From contig NZ_JRMV01000281.1 of NCBI RefSeq assembly GCF_000758755.1, forward strand, positions 357,981-421,980: a DNA stretch of 64,000 nt, in the 5' to 3' direction. Source of the DNA: Actinomyces sp. S6-Spd3. GTDB taxonomy: Bacteria > Actinomycetota > Actinomycetes > Actinomycetales > Actinomycetaceae. A program made the position numbers and the translations under genes. The notes beneath the pieces are model-generated. The model did not search any database. It was not told the DNA's origin and was given only the letters and a program-made list of their open reading frames with translations. This document shows positions 33,017-41,908 of this stretch, one piece after another. Positions within the stretch are counted from its first letter, which is position 1, and the number at the start of each line of letters is the position of its first letter.

Positions 33017-33409
33017 GTGAGTGAAACGCCTGTGAAGGTCTTGGTATTCAGTGATAATTCGTCCACTCGCCAGGCAGTGATCACAGGCGTCGGATTCAAG
33101 GCCTCGAAAGATACTGCTCCCATTGAATGGCTTGAGGCTGCCACCTCTTTCGGTGTTTTTGAACTTGTCGATTCCCACGATATTGCCGTTCTCGTGCTTG
33201 ATGGAGAGACACAAAAAGAAGGCGGTATGTCGGTCGCTAAAGAACTGGCAAATACCCGTGAGAACCTTCCGCCGATCCTCATGCTCACTGCGCGTCCGCA
33301 GGATCAATGGCTCGCGACTTGGGCTGGTGCTAGCCGAATTGTGAGCGCACCTCTCGATCCTCAAGAGCTGCAAGAGAACCTCGCCGAATTACTGCGCGCT
33401 CGCCGCTAA
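33017..33409 (+). CDS. Response-regulator receiver-like protein (Rv3143 type)
   Basis: 130 aa CheY-like alpha/beta fold without an output domain. VKVLVFSDNSSTRQAV supplies the acidic end of strand 1, AVLVLDGETQKEGGMSVAKE the putative phosphoacceptor Asp, and PPILMLTARPQDQW the strand-4 Thr. The usual final Lys is not obvious (RIVSAPLDPQEL), so phosphorylation is uncertain. GAGGAGC precedes the GTG, and TAGAAT lies about 40 bp upstream. No histidine kinase gene is adjacent. Confidence 0.75.
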   Translation: MSETPVKVLVFSDNSSTRQAVITGVGFKASKDTAPIEWLEAATSFGVFELVDSHDIAVLVLDGETQKEGGMSVAKELANTRENLPPILMLTARPQDQWLATWAGASRIVSAPLDPQELQENLAELLRARR

Positions 33410-33413
33410 GCGC

Positions 33414-34076
33414 TCAAAGAGTAGGTTGGTCTAGAGGGACCAGAGGATAGGCAGGGGAAGCAAAGTCCAAAGGTTGTTTTCCCTGCTCATCGATGAGGGT
33501 AGATAGCTCGTAAAAAAGAAGGCCTGTGGCTAGCGCATCGTCTAATGCACGATGCTGGCCGCCTCCCAATTCAAAGTGCTCGCGCAGGGTCGTTAATCGG
33601 TGGTTTTCAACTGCTGGTTTCGGCAAAGCATAGCGAGCTAAAGACAAGGTGTCATAGGGGGGAAGCGGCGGGAGAATACAGCTGCACTGCTGTTGGGCAC
33701 GGGCCAGAAAACCCCAATCAAAAGCGACATTATGGGCAATTAATCCTGCAATCTTCCGTTTTTGACACGCCACTTCAATCCAGCTGCTAAAACGCGGGAA
33801 CACCGCATGTAAATCCTGAGCTTGTGCGAGGACCTCATCGTTTAATCCCGTCAAAGAAGTAATAAACGCCGGGAGGGGACGGCGAGGATTGACGAGAGCT
33901 GAAAAACTATCAATAACCTGCTTCTCTTCGTAGATCACGGCCCCGATTTCGATAATCGAGTCCTTGGCACCGAGCCCCGTCGTTTCAAGGTCGACGACGA
34001 GCCATGCAGACTCCAACCACCGTGGAACCATTGCGGAAAAACTAGGCTCGGGCTGTACAGTAGAACCATTGACCAT
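33414..34076 (-). CDS. DEDDh 3'-5' exonuclease (DnaQ-like)
   Basis: 220 aa. ExoI motif WLVVDLETTGLG, ExoII LIAHNVAFDWGFL and ExoIII QHRALDDALAT give the DEDDh catalytic set. The family includes the proofreading epsilon subunit and stand-alone repair exonucleases. The ATG at 34076 lies seven bases after TAGCAT (34084-34089), a leaderless start; an upstream ATG at 34115 would overlap the divergent acyltransferase start. A DEDDh nuclease occurs at the matching place in the mycobacterial aroG-pknL region. Confidence 0.85.
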   Translation of the reverse strand: MVNGSTVQPEPSFSAMVPRWLESAWLVVDLETTGLGAKDSIIEIGAVIYEEKQVIDSFSALVNPRRPLPAFITSLTGLNDEVLAQAQDLHAVFPRFSSWIEVACQKRKIAGLIAHNVAFDWGFLARAQQQCSCILPPLPPYDTLSLARYALPKPAVENHRLTTLREHFELGGGQHRALDDALATGLLFYELSTLIDEQGKQPLDFASPAYPLVPLDQPTL

Positions 34077-34113
34077 ACCGACGATGCTAGCGGTTGACAC
34101 CGGTGGAGGAAAC

Positions 34114-34911
34114 ATGGGTCTGTATCAAGCCTTAAAGCTGACGGGCACTCCGATTCTCAAAGCTGCTTACCGGCCCTGGATTCGAGGGAAAGAGAACATC
34201 CCCGAAACAGGTCCCGCGATCTTGGCATCGAACCATAACGCCGTGTGGGACTCAGTGTTTCTCCCCATGATGATTGACCGTGAGGTTGTCTTTATGGGCA
34301 AGGCCGACTACTTCACCGGGACCGGGCTCAAGGGCTGGGCAACGAAGGAATTTATGCGCGCCGTTGGCACTATTCCTGTTGATCGCAGTGGTGGTCGAGC
34401 CTCTGAAGCCGCGCTCAAAGCGGGCCTCAAGCGTCTTGGCGAAGGCGAACTGTTCGGGATCTATCCTGAGGGAACGCGCAGCCCAGATGGGCGCCTTTAC
34501 CGTGGGAAGACCGGAGTTGCGCGATTGGCGCTGCTTTCCGGAGCGCCCGTCATCCCCGTTGCGATGATCGGAACACATGCGGCTCAGCCAATCGGGCAGA
34601 AGATTCCTTCGCGAACCAATATCGGTATGGTGATCGGCGAACCCCTCGACTTCAGTCGTTACAAGGGCTTGGACCGCGATCGTTTTGTCCTACGTGCCAT
34701 CACCGATGAAATCATGTACAACCTCATGCTTTTGTCAGGACAGGAATACGTCGACCTGTACGCCGCGGATGTCAAGGCCCAGCTTGCTGCAGAAGGTGCC
34801 TTCGACGGACCTGTGCCTTCGAATGGAAAGACTGCACCCGGCGGGCGAGTTGCCCCCGACGTTGAAGTTCCCACTCCAACGGAGGAAGAACTTCACGAGG
34901 AAGAAAACTGA
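34114..34911 (+). CDS. plsC: 1-acyl-sn-glycerol-3-phosphate acyltransferase (PlsC family)
   Basis: 265 aa, membrane-associated; acylates lysophosphatidate in phospholipid synthesis. The HX4D catalytic motif is N-H41-NAVW-D46; the others are YPEGTRSPDG, KTGVARLAL and PVIPVAMIG. The C-terminal 45 residues are a charged, Pro-rich tail. GGAGGAAAC precedes the ATG. It diverges from the exonuclease, with pfp downstream. Confidence 0.9.
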   Translation: MGLYQALKLTGTPILKAAYRPWIRGKENIPETGPAILASNHNAVWDSVFLPMMIDREVVFMGKADYFTGTGLKGWATKEFMRAVGTIPVDRSGGRASEAALKAGLKRLGEGELFGIYPEGTRSPDGRLYRGKTGVARLALLSGAPVIPVAMIGTHAAQPIGQKIPSRTNIGMVIGEPLDFSRYKGLDRDRFVLRAITDEIMYNLMLLSGQEYVDLYAADVKAQLAAEGAFDGPVPSNGKTAPGGRVAPDVEVPTPTEEELHEEEN

Positions 34912-35038
34912 GCAAAGCCGGAGTTGCACGCTTGTCACCTCTCATGGACCGATAAAGCGAAGTAATCCCGCACTCGATAAGATAAGTACGTGGCGCAGAT
35001 CGTTTTGATGTGCGCGAAGAAGACTGAAAGGTTTACCC

Positions 35039-36253
35039 ATGACGGTTCGTCGTGTTGCCCTCTTGACCGCTGGTGGCTTTGCCCCTTGTCTTTCGGCCGC
35101 TGTTGGTGATCTCATTGAGCGCTACACCCAGGTCGCTCCCGAAGTAGAAATCATCCTCTACCAGTACGGCTACCATGGCCTGCTCACCGGCAACTACGTT
35201 GTCGTTGATGAAGAAGGACGTCGTGACGCAGCGGTTCTGCGTGAGTTCGGTGGCTCTTCGATCGGTAACTCTCGCGTCAAGCTGACCAACGCGAAGAACC
35301 TTGTGGAGCGCGGCCTCGTTGAAGAAGGCGTCGACCCGCTTGCTTTCGCTGCTGAACAGCTGCGCAAGGATGGCGTCGATGTCCTGCACACCATTGGCGG
35401 CGATGACACGAACACGACCGCTGCAGATCTCGCTGCCTACCTGCATGAGCACAACTACGAACTGACCGTCGTCGGTCTGCCCAAGACCATCGATAATGAC
35501 GTGATTCCGATCCGTCAGTCCCTGGGTGCATGGACGGCAGCAGACGAGGGCGCACGCTTCGCATTCAACGTGATCGGCGAGCACCGTTCGAACCCCCGTA
35601 TGCTCATCGTCCACGAGTGCATGGGCCGCAACTGTGGTTACCTGACCGCAGAAACCGCACGTCGCTACCATGAGCTGCTCCAGACAAAGCGCTGGGCACC
35701 TTCACTGGGACTCACCCGCGAGCGCTGGGATGTCCACGGCGTCTACGTTCCCGAGGCAGCATTGGATATTGCCGGGGAAGCTGCACGTCTGAAGGCAATC
35801 ATGGACGAGCAGGGCAATGTCAACATCTTCCTCTCCGAGGGTGCTGGCCTGCCTGAAATCATTGCCGAGATGGAAGCTAATGGTGAAGAGGTTCAGCGCG
35901 ATCCCTTCGGCCACGTCAAGCTTGACACCATCAACCCCGGCCAGTGGTTCGCTCGTAAGTTTGCGGCTCTTATCGGTGCCGAAAAGGTCATGGTTCAGAA
36001 GTCGGGTTACTACTCTCGCGCGGCTGCAGCCCACGAAGAAGACCTTGCTCTGATCAAGCAGATGTGTGACCTGGCAGTCGAGTGTGCGCTGCGCGGCGAG
36101 AGCGGCGTTATCGGCCAGGATGAAGAGAACGGTGACAAGCTTGCAGCCATCGCGTTCCCGCGTATCGCCGGCGGCAAGCCCTTCGATATTACTCAGCCGT
36201 GGTTTACTTCTCTGCTCGCTGAACTCGGTCAGCCCTTGGCTCCGGCACAGTGA
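35039..36253 (+). CDS. pfp: Pyrophosphate-dependent phosphofructokinase
   Basis: 404 aa. Converts fructose 6-phosphate to the 1,6-bisphosphate using PPi, reversibly. GGDDTN at residues 120-125 (Asp where ATP enzymes have Gly) and KTIDND at 149-154 (Lys where ATP enzymes have Gly) indicate PPi rather than ATP as donor; that rule comes from family knowledge. GAAAGG precedes the ATG. aroG starts two bases after its stop codon. Confidence 0.92.
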   Translation: MTVRRVALLTAGGFAPCLSAAVGDLIERYTQVAPEVEIILYQYGYHGLLTGNYVVVDEEGRRDAAVLREFGGSSIGNSRVKLTNAKNLVERGLVEEGVDPLAFAAEQLRKDGVDVLHTIGGDDTNTTAADLAAYLHEHNYELTVVGLPKTIDNDVIPIRQSLGAWTAADEGARFAFNVIGEHRSNPRMLIVHECMGRNCGYLTAETARRYHELLQTKRWAPSLGLTRERWDVHGVYVPEAALDIAGEAARLKAIMDEQGNVNIFLSEGAGLPEIIAEMEANGEEVQRDPFGHVKLDTINPGQWFARKFAALIGAEKVMVQKSGYYSRAAAAHEEDLALIKQMCDLAVECALRGESGVIGQDEENGDKLAAIAFPRIAGGKPFDITQPWFTSLLAELGQPLAPAQ

Positions 36254-36255
36254 CC

Positions 36256-37671
36256 ATGAGTTTCTCTACTCATCCGGGGCGCGGCGATTTTTCGCTGCGC
36301 CCCGGCGCACCTGACCTCTTTGCACCCACGGCTAACGAAGATGCTGCGCCTTGGGAAGCGTGGCGTCTGCGACGTGCGCTTCAACAGCCCACGTATCCTG
36401 ATGCGGATGCGCTTAGCACGGTTCTTGCTGAGCTCCGTCGCCAGCCACCCCTGGTTTTCGCCGGTGAAGTAGATGATTTGCGCGCCGGATTGGGCGCGGC
36501 CTCGCGCGGCGAAGCTTTTGTGCTCACCGGCGGTGACTGCGCAGAGACCTTTGCCGAGGCCACTGCCGACCACCTGCGTTTAAAGATCCAAACCCTCCTG
36601 CAGATGGCAGTTGTTTTGACCTACGGAGCGTCGCTGCCTGTAATCAAGATCGGACGGATTGCGGGGCAATACGCAAAGCCTCGTTCGGCTGATATGGAAA
36701 CACGGGATGGAGTAACGCTTCCTTCTTACCGCGGTGATGCGGTGAATTCCTTCGAATTTACGCCTTCATCGCGCGAACCAGATCCTTCGCGTTTGCTTGA
36801 CCTCTATCACCATGCCGCTTCGACGCTCAACCTGATTCGCGCATTTACGCGTGGTGGTTACGCTGATTTGCGTCTGGTGCACCATTGGAACAGGGGCTTT
36901 ACTGCGAATCCAGCGTATGCGCGCTATGAATCCCTTGCCGAGGAGATCCACCGCGCGGTCAAGTTCCTCGAGGCCGCTGGTGCAGGTTCTGCAGCGCAGA
37001 TGCGCAGCGTCGATCTCTTCTCCTCGCACGAGGCTCTGCTTCTTGAATACGAATCGGCAATGACTCGTATTGACTCAAGAACAGGGGACTCATATAACAC
37101 CTCGGGACACTTCCTATGGATCGGCGAACGTACACGTGGAGCAGACGATGCACACGTTGAGTTGCTTTCCCATGTGCGCAACCCGATTGGCGTTAAGCTT
37201 GGGCCTTCGACAACTAAAGACGATATGTGCCGTCTGATTGACCGTCTGAACCCTGAAGGCGAGGAAGGCCGACTGACCTTCATTACCAGGATGGGTGCGG
37301 ATAAGATTCGCGACGTTCTTCCGCCACTGCTCGAAGCGCAATTGGCTGATGGTCGTCCAGTGACCTGGGTGACCGACCCGATGCACGGGAACACGATTAC
37401 CTCGTCTACCGGCTACAAGACTCGCCGTTTCGAAACGATCATGGACGAAGTCACGGGCTTCTTCGAGGCGCATCGCCAGGTCGGGACGGTTCCGGGTGGT
37501 ATTCACGTTGAACTCACCGGAGATGATGTCACCGAGGTCTTGGGCGGATCTGAGCAGCTTGATGAAGAAGCTCTTCGTGATCGCTATGAAACTTTGGTTG
37601 ATCCGCGTCTGAACCACCAGCAGTCCTTGGAAATGGCTTTCCAAGTCGCTGAGTATTTGAAGAAAGAGTGA
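36256..37671 (+). CDS. aroG: Class II (plant-type) DAHP synthase
   Basis: 471 aa; condenses phosphoenolpyruvate and erythrose 4-phosphate in the first step of the shikimate pathway. Typical stretches are PWEAWRLRRALQQPTYPD, LTGGDCAETF with the metal-site Cys, KIGRIAGQYAKPRS, HHWNRGFTANPAY and WVTDPMHGNT. A GTG two codons earlier is an alternative start. It is coupled to pfp, which controls use of the same hexose phosphates. In M. tuberculosis the class II enzyme is likewise near pknL. Confidence 0.94.
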   Translation: MSFSTHPGRGDFSLRPGAPDLFAPTANEDAAPWEAWRLRRALQQPTYPDADALSTVLAELRRQPPLVFAGEVDDLRAGLGAASRGEAFVLTGGDCAETFAEATADHLRLKIQTLLQMAVVLTYGASLPVIKIGRIAGQYAKPRSADMETRDGVTLPSYRGDAVNSFEFTPSSREPDPSRLLDLYHHAASTLNLIRAFTRGGYADLRLVHHWNRGFTANPAYARYESLAEEIHRAVKFLEAAGAGSAAQMRSVDLFSSHEALLLEYESAMTRIDSRTGDSYNTSGHFLWIGERTRGADDAHVELLSHVRNPIGVKLGPSTTKDDMCRLIDRLNPEGEEGRLTFITRMGADKIRDVLPPLLEAQLADGRPVTWVTDPMHGNTITSSTGYKTRRFETIMDEVTGFFEAHRQVGTVPGGIHVELTGDDVTEVLGGSEQLDEEALRDRYETLVDPRLNHQQSLEMAFQVAEYLKKE

Positions 37672-37705
37672 GGCTCACTGACCTGAGCACTTCACACCGG
37701 CATAA

Positions 37706-37742
37706 AGTTTGGGGGAGGAACCGTTGGTTCCTCCCCCAAACT
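37706..37742. terminator. Bidirectional hairpin between aroG and pknL
   Basis: 17-bp perfect stem (37706-37722 with 37726-37742) with a GTT loop between convergent genes. Confidence 0.8.
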
Positions 37743-37757
37743 GGTGGTAGTGGTGTT

Positions 37758-39743
37758 TTAGACGATCGTCAAAGTCACGGTAGTGCCACGAGGAACAACG
37801 GTTCCAGCTGCGGGGTTCGAGGAACGCACGGTTCCAAAAAGGCCACCCATGAATCGTTCAACGCGTACCTGTAGACCAGCTGCCTCGAGAGCCGAACGTG
37901 CTTGGCTTTCTTGTAAACCTTGAACGGTGGGCACCTCGACGGTTTCGGGTCCCTTGGACACGGTATATTGCACCTTGTCCCCGCGGTGAAGGGTTGTTCC
38001 GGCGGCGGTTTCTTGGGAAATAACGGTTCCTTGGGCAACCGTCGATGAGAACGCTTCCGTCGCTTCAGGAACCAAGCCCATCGATTCGAGGGTCTGTCGA
38101 ACTTCTTCGGCGCTCTTGCCGCCAAGAGCCGGTACGCTCAGGGGTTCGCGTCCTTTAGAGACAACAAAGTCAACCTTCGTATCGTGGCGAATAGAGGAAC
38201 CGGCCTCGACTGATTGCGAAATAATCTTGCCCTTTTCGATATCCTCTGACCAGTCCTCGGTCACATTTCCAACGGCAAGACCGCTGGTTGTCAGGGCATT
38301 CTTCGCAGCGTCAGTCGCCATTCCCTTCAGATTCGGCGCAGTCCGCATATCGACGCCCTTTGATACGACGACGAGGACCTCAGCGCGCTTGTGGACTCTG
38401 TCTTGGCTGCCTGGAGTCGTTGAAATAACGATTCCTGTTTGGACAGTATCGGAGAAGTCCTCGCGCTCTTGGAACTTCAGGTGAAGCGTGCGTAGATCAT
38501 TCTCCACATCGGTAACCGTGCGGCCATCGGTGACCGGCATAGTGATATATGAACCCGGCCCGTATTCGTGCCACCACCACAATCCGCCGATGACGCCGAC
38601 GATAAGGAGGGACATGATCAACGCCGCGAACTTGCCAAAACGGCTACGGCGCGTCTTTCGGTGAGCAACCTGCGTTAGTCCACCGGAGACATGGACAATA
38701 GCCTGAGATGTCGCGGGAAGCTTTTGTGCTGGCAGGGGAGCGGTGAGTTCAACGAGGCCCAGCGCAGCTGTTTTGTGCTCGCCATCCTCTTCTGCGGCTT
38801 CGATTTCAGCGCGTTTACCGGCAATCTCAGCTGGGATGGATGCTCGTGCGCGTAGTAAAAGATCAAGAGCCTCTTGAGCATCTAAAGGACGATTTTCGGG
38901 ATCCTTCGCAGCAAGCGCTGCGACAAGATCGTCAAGCTCACGAGGGATCCAGGGTTCGAATTCTGAGGGAAGGGGAACGGAGTCATTGACGTGGTGATAG
39001 GCCATTTGCATGGCGGTTTCACCTTGCCACGGAACCGCGCCGGTGAGCATTTCGTAGAGCATGATGCCTACGGCATAAATGTCGGTTCGTGCGTCGCAGA
39101 CACCACTTGTCGCAATTTCGGGTGCCATGTAGGCAACCGTTCCGAGCATCGAGCCGGTCGTGGACATCGAGACTTCGGATGCCGCGCGTGCAAGACCAAA
39201 ATCGGTGACGCGGACGGGCCCCTCACTGGGAACAAGAACATTTTCTGGTTTGATATCCCGGTGGATGACGCCAACACGGTGGGCGGCGCGCAATGCCTCG
39301 AGGATGTCTTGCGTGTACTGCAGAGATTGTGAAACCGTAAAGGCGCCTTGCGCCTGTAGCAGCGCGCGCAGGTTAGTCCCATCGATGAGCTCCATCACCA
39401 AGAAGCCCTGGCCGTGGATGACACCTTGATCAAATACGGAAACAACTCCGGGGGACACAATACGCGCGGACGCGCGAGCTTCGCGGCGGAATCGAGCGAC
39501 GAAGTCCGCTGATTCAGCTAAGTGAGGATGCATGACTTTGAGGGCGACAGGTCGATCAAGGCGCTCGTCATGGGCGACATATACGGTCGCCATTCCGCCT
39601 CGGGCAAGGCGTGCCTGAATCCTGTAGCGATCATCTACAAGTAAGCCGATCAAGGGATCAGCGGGCATAGATGAGTCTTGACCGTCAGCGTCGATGTGTT
39701 CATCACTGCGGTTGTCGGGTTCAAATTCCGTCTCAGAAGTCAT
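37758..39743 (-). CDS. pknL: PASTA-domain Ser/Thr protein kinase (PknL-like)
   Basis: 661 aa. The kinase domain (about 40-310) has ARGGMATVYVAHD, the catalytic Lys69 (VALKVM), HRDIKPEN (161-168), DFG (181-183) and YMAPEI. A juxtamembrane linker leads to one membrane helix (about 390-410), then four extracellular PASTA repeats, each with a VPxLxGxxxxxAxxxL-type core. It senses cell-wall fragments and phosphorylates cytoplasmic targets. ATG at 39743 is seven bases after TAAAAT (minus strand, 39751-39756). Its divergent neighbour is an Rv2175c-like DNA-binding protein, which in mycobacteria is the PknL substrate. Confidence 0.92.
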   Translation of the reverse strand: MTSETEFEPDNRSDEHIDADGQDSSMPADPLIGLLVDDRYRIQARLARGGMATVYVAHDERLDRPVALKVMHPHLAESADFVARFRREARASARIVSPGVVSVFDQGVIHGQGFLVMELIDGTNLRALLQAQGAFTVSQSLQYTQDILEALRAAHRVGVIHRDIKPENVLVPSEGPVRVTDFGLARAASEVSMSTTGSMLGTVAYMAPEIATSGVCDARTDIYAVGIMLYEMLTGAVPWQGETAMQMAYHHVNDSVPLPSEFEPWIPRELDDLVAALAAKDPENRPLDAQEALDLLLRARASIPAEIAGKRAEIEAAEEDGEHKTAALGLVELTAPLPAQKLPATSQAIVHVSGGLTQVAHRKTRRSRFGKFAALIMSLLIVGVIGGLWWWHEYGPGSYITMPVTDGRTVTDVENDLRTLHLKFQEREDFSDTVQTGIVISTTPGSQDRVHKRAEVLVVVSKGVDMRTAPNLKGMATDAAKNALTTSGLAVGNVTEDWSEDIEKGKIISQSVEAGSSIRHDTKVDFVVSKGREPLSVPALGGKSAEEVRQTLESMGLVPEATEAFSSTVAQGTVISQETAAGTTLHRGDKVQYTVSKGPETVEVPTVQGLQESQARSALEAAGLQVRVERFMGGLFGTVRSSNPAAGTVVPRGTTVTLTIV

Positions 39744-39839
39744 CAGTGCGATTTTACTGGAGATTTCAGGGAATGTGCTCACGATATCCCGCGTGCCGTA
39801 GCGAAGCACTGCCAGCTAAGGGCGCGATATCATAAAGCC

Positions 39840-40190
39840 ATGAGTGAAACCGTTGCCCTGTATTCCGTTGATGAGGTAGCTCGAAAGCTTGGCATTGAAC
39901 CGCGCCGCGTGAAGCAACTGATTCGTGACCACATTCTTTTCCAGTACACCAACGCTGCAGGTGAAACTGGAATTCCTCAGGAAATTCTGATTAAGGGGAA
40001 AGACGGTTATGAGCCGCTCTATAACCTTCCGGGCACGCTCACACTCTTGTCCGATGGCGGGTTTTCCCCTGAAGAGGCTGCGCAGTGGCTGTACACCGAG
40101 CACGATGAACTGGGAGAAACTCCGATGCAGGCGCTTCTGGGCGGGCGTCATCATCGGGTGAACCGTATCGCTTCTGCTTTGGCTTTCTAA
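39840..40190 (+). CDS. Rv2175c-family DNA-binding protein
   Basis: 116 aa. A helix-turn-helix near residues 8-32 (YSVDEVARKLGIEPRRVKQL) is followed by the C-terminal half typical of the family: LPGTLTLLSDGGFSPEEAAQ and a short tail. In M. tuberculosis Rv2175c is phosphorylated by PknL, which abolishes DNA binding; I recall this from the literature. ATG lies six bases after TATCAT (39828-39833), so the mRNA is probably leaderless. Divergent from the kinase gene by 96 bp. Confidence 0.88.
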   Translation: MSETVALYSVDEVARKLGIEPRRVKQLIRDHILFQYTNAAGETGIPQEILIKGKDGYEPLYNLPGTLTLLSDGGFSPEEAAQWLYTEHDELGETPMQALLGGRHHRVNRIASALAF

Positions 40191-40198
40191 GCGGGGGC

Positions 40199-40216
40199 GG
40201 CAAACGACTGTTTGCC
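40199..40216 (+). terminator. Small hairpin after the Rv2175c-like gene
   Basis: GGCAAAC-GACT-GTTTGCC, 7-bp stem, between convergent genes. A plausible but weak terminator. Confidence 0.5.
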
Positions 40217-41308
40217 TCACTTTGAGCGTTTGATAAGCATCGCTGCAACCTGAGAGAGGGTATCGCGCTGCTCGGGAGTGAAGCGACTGGATTCGAGGGC
40301 TAAGAATCCCTGTGCTTCGAAGGTTGAGATCACTTCTTCGTGCAGTTTCCGTCCCCTGCGAGCGACAATATCTCGCAGCTCATCGAGCTCGTGGTGAGTC
40401 ATCTCAGGATTGCCGAGGCGGCGCGCGAGTTTTTCACGTTCGCTTGTACTTGCGTTTTGCCAGGTCAGTGCGAGTAGATATGTTCTCTTTCCTTCGCGCA
40501 GGTCATCGCCTGCTCCCTTGCCAGTGATCTGTGGATCTCCAAATACGCCTAATTCATCATCGCGGAGTTGGAAGGCGTGACCCCATGGAGCCAAGACCAT
40601 ACCGAGAGCATCTGCGTCAAGGGGAGAAGCGCCCATAGCGAGGGCACCCAATGTTGCTGGAATGACAACTGAATAGTTGGCAGCTTTATGGGAAACGATG
40701 GTCAATGCGGTTGAGGCATTAATTGCCTCGGAATCATTGGTATCAAGAGGACGCTGCTCGGCGGAAATGTCGAGAAATTGACCAATAGCAACCTCGGCAT
40801 GCATGCGCGCGTAGAGCTGCATGACGGGATCGCGGTAATGGGATAAGTTCTCGCACTGACGAATCATCGCGGATTCAGCGGCAGAGAAGAGAAGATCTCC
40901 GGCAAGGATCGCGGAACTGATTCCGAAGTCTTCGCTATCGCCTCGGAAATGGGTAGAACGATGGTAGGAGGAAAAAGCCGCATGCGCGGAGGGATTACCG
41001 CGCCGCGTGGGGGCGTGGTCGATGATGTCATCGTGGACGAGTGCGCTTGCCTGGTAGAGCTCAAGTGAGGCGCCTAAATCATCCAAAGGTAAAGTCTCAA
41101 TGGGAGCATGAGTGAAGAGGCTGCCACCAACAAAAGCAAGGAAAGCACGGAAACGCTTACCTTCTTCAAGGCTCTTATGGCAAATCTCCAGCAGGGGAGT
41201 GACCTGCTCAGAGGGGGCAATCGAGTTTGCGAGCTCGGCCAAAATACTGTGGCTTCGTTCCTCAATTCGAGGTGCTAAAGAAAGTAGTTGCTCGCTCAAA
41301 ACGCTCAT
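40217..41308 (-). CDS. Polyprenyl (geranylgeranyl-type) diphosphate synthase
   Basis: 363 aa trans-prenyltransferase. First Asp-rich motif DDIID at 93-97 in ALVHDDIIDHAPTRRG; second in FQLRDDELGVFGD; KGAGDDLREGKRTYLL near the C-terminus. It condenses isopentenyl diphosphate with allylic substrates for quinones, carotenoids or polyprenyl carriers; chain length cannot be read with confidence. ATG lies eight bases after TATAGA. The position beside Rv2175c/pknL matches idsA2 (Rv2173) of mycobacteria. Confidence 0.9.
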   Translation of the reverse strand: MSVLSEQLLSLAPRIEERSHSILAELANSIAPSEQVTPLLEICHKSLEEGKRFRAFLAFVGGSLFTHAPIETLPLDDLGASLELYQASALVHDDIIDHAPTRRGNPSAHAAFSSYHRSTHFRGDSEDFGISSAILAGDLLFSAAESAMIRQCENLSHYRDPVMQLYARMHAEVAIGQFLDISAEQRPLDTNDSEAINASTALTIVSHKAANYSVVIPATLGALAMGASPLDADALGMVLAPWGHAFQLRDDELGVFGDPQITGKGAGDDLREGKRTYLLALTWQNASTSEREKLARRLGNPEMTHHELDELRDIVARRGRKLHEEVISTFEAQGFLALESSRFTPEQRDTLSQVAAMLIKRSK

Positions 41309-41384
41309 GTGCCCAGTCTATAAAACATTCATACGCTACCTAGCGCTCATGTTTATCATGAGAGAAAACGTGAGGAGAACGATT

Positions 41385-41786
41385 GTGGCAATTGTTGTGA
41401 GCTATTACGGGAATCGTGAATCGGATGCTGCCTTGGACGAAGCTGTTCGCGTGGCATCGTGGATGCGAACATCTCTCATGATTGTCGTAGCTTCGCACGA
41501 TTGCGGTGGGACGTTCTCAGACGAAAATACTGCCGAAGCCCACCTGTGGGAACGCTTAGAGGGAACCGAAGTTTCCTTTGAAGTCAAGCGTTGCCGGAGG
41601 GACATGTCAATGTCTGAAACAGTCTTGGAATACGCACGTGTTCTTGACGCTGACATGATCGTTATCGGATTGCGACCCGGCGGTTCACAACGGACAACAA
41701 TTGGCAATACTGCAACAGAAATTCTGCTCGATGCGCCGTGCCCGGTGATGACGTCTTCGTGGCGTTTTGATGGTCACGCCGCGTAA
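41385..41786 (+). CDS. Universal stress protein (UspA family)
   Basis: 133 aa, one Usp domain. It starts AIVVSYYGNRESDAALDEAV and carries the ATP-binding signature GLRPGGSQRTTIGNTATEIL followed by DAPCPVM near the C-terminus. AGGAGAAC precedes the GTG at 41385. Usp proteins bind ATP and act under stress or arrest. It is divergent from the prenyl synthase. Confidence 0.85.
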   Translation: MAIVVSYYGNRESDAALDEAVRVASWMRTSLMIVVASHDCGGTFSDENTAEAHLWERLEGTEVSFEVKRCRRDMSMSETVLEYARVLDADMIVIGLRPGGSQRTTIGNTATEILLDAPCPVMTSSWRFDGHAA

Positions 41787-41836
41787 GAACGCATTTTGTC
41801 TTGCCTTTCGAGCTGCGCACGTCAAGGTCTGACAGT

Positions 41837-41842
41837 TATAAT
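41837..41842 (+). promoter_or_regulatory. -10 element upstream of sigA
   Basis: A perfect TATAAT, 66 bp before the sigA start, without a clear -35. The transcript would have a 5' UTR of about 60 nt, unlike many neighbours. Confidence 0.55.
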
Positions 41843-41908
41843 TGTAGGCAGTATGTCGCCGTCCAGTGGATTGGCGGCTAATTTTGTCCACCCATGAAAG
41901 GGATTCGA

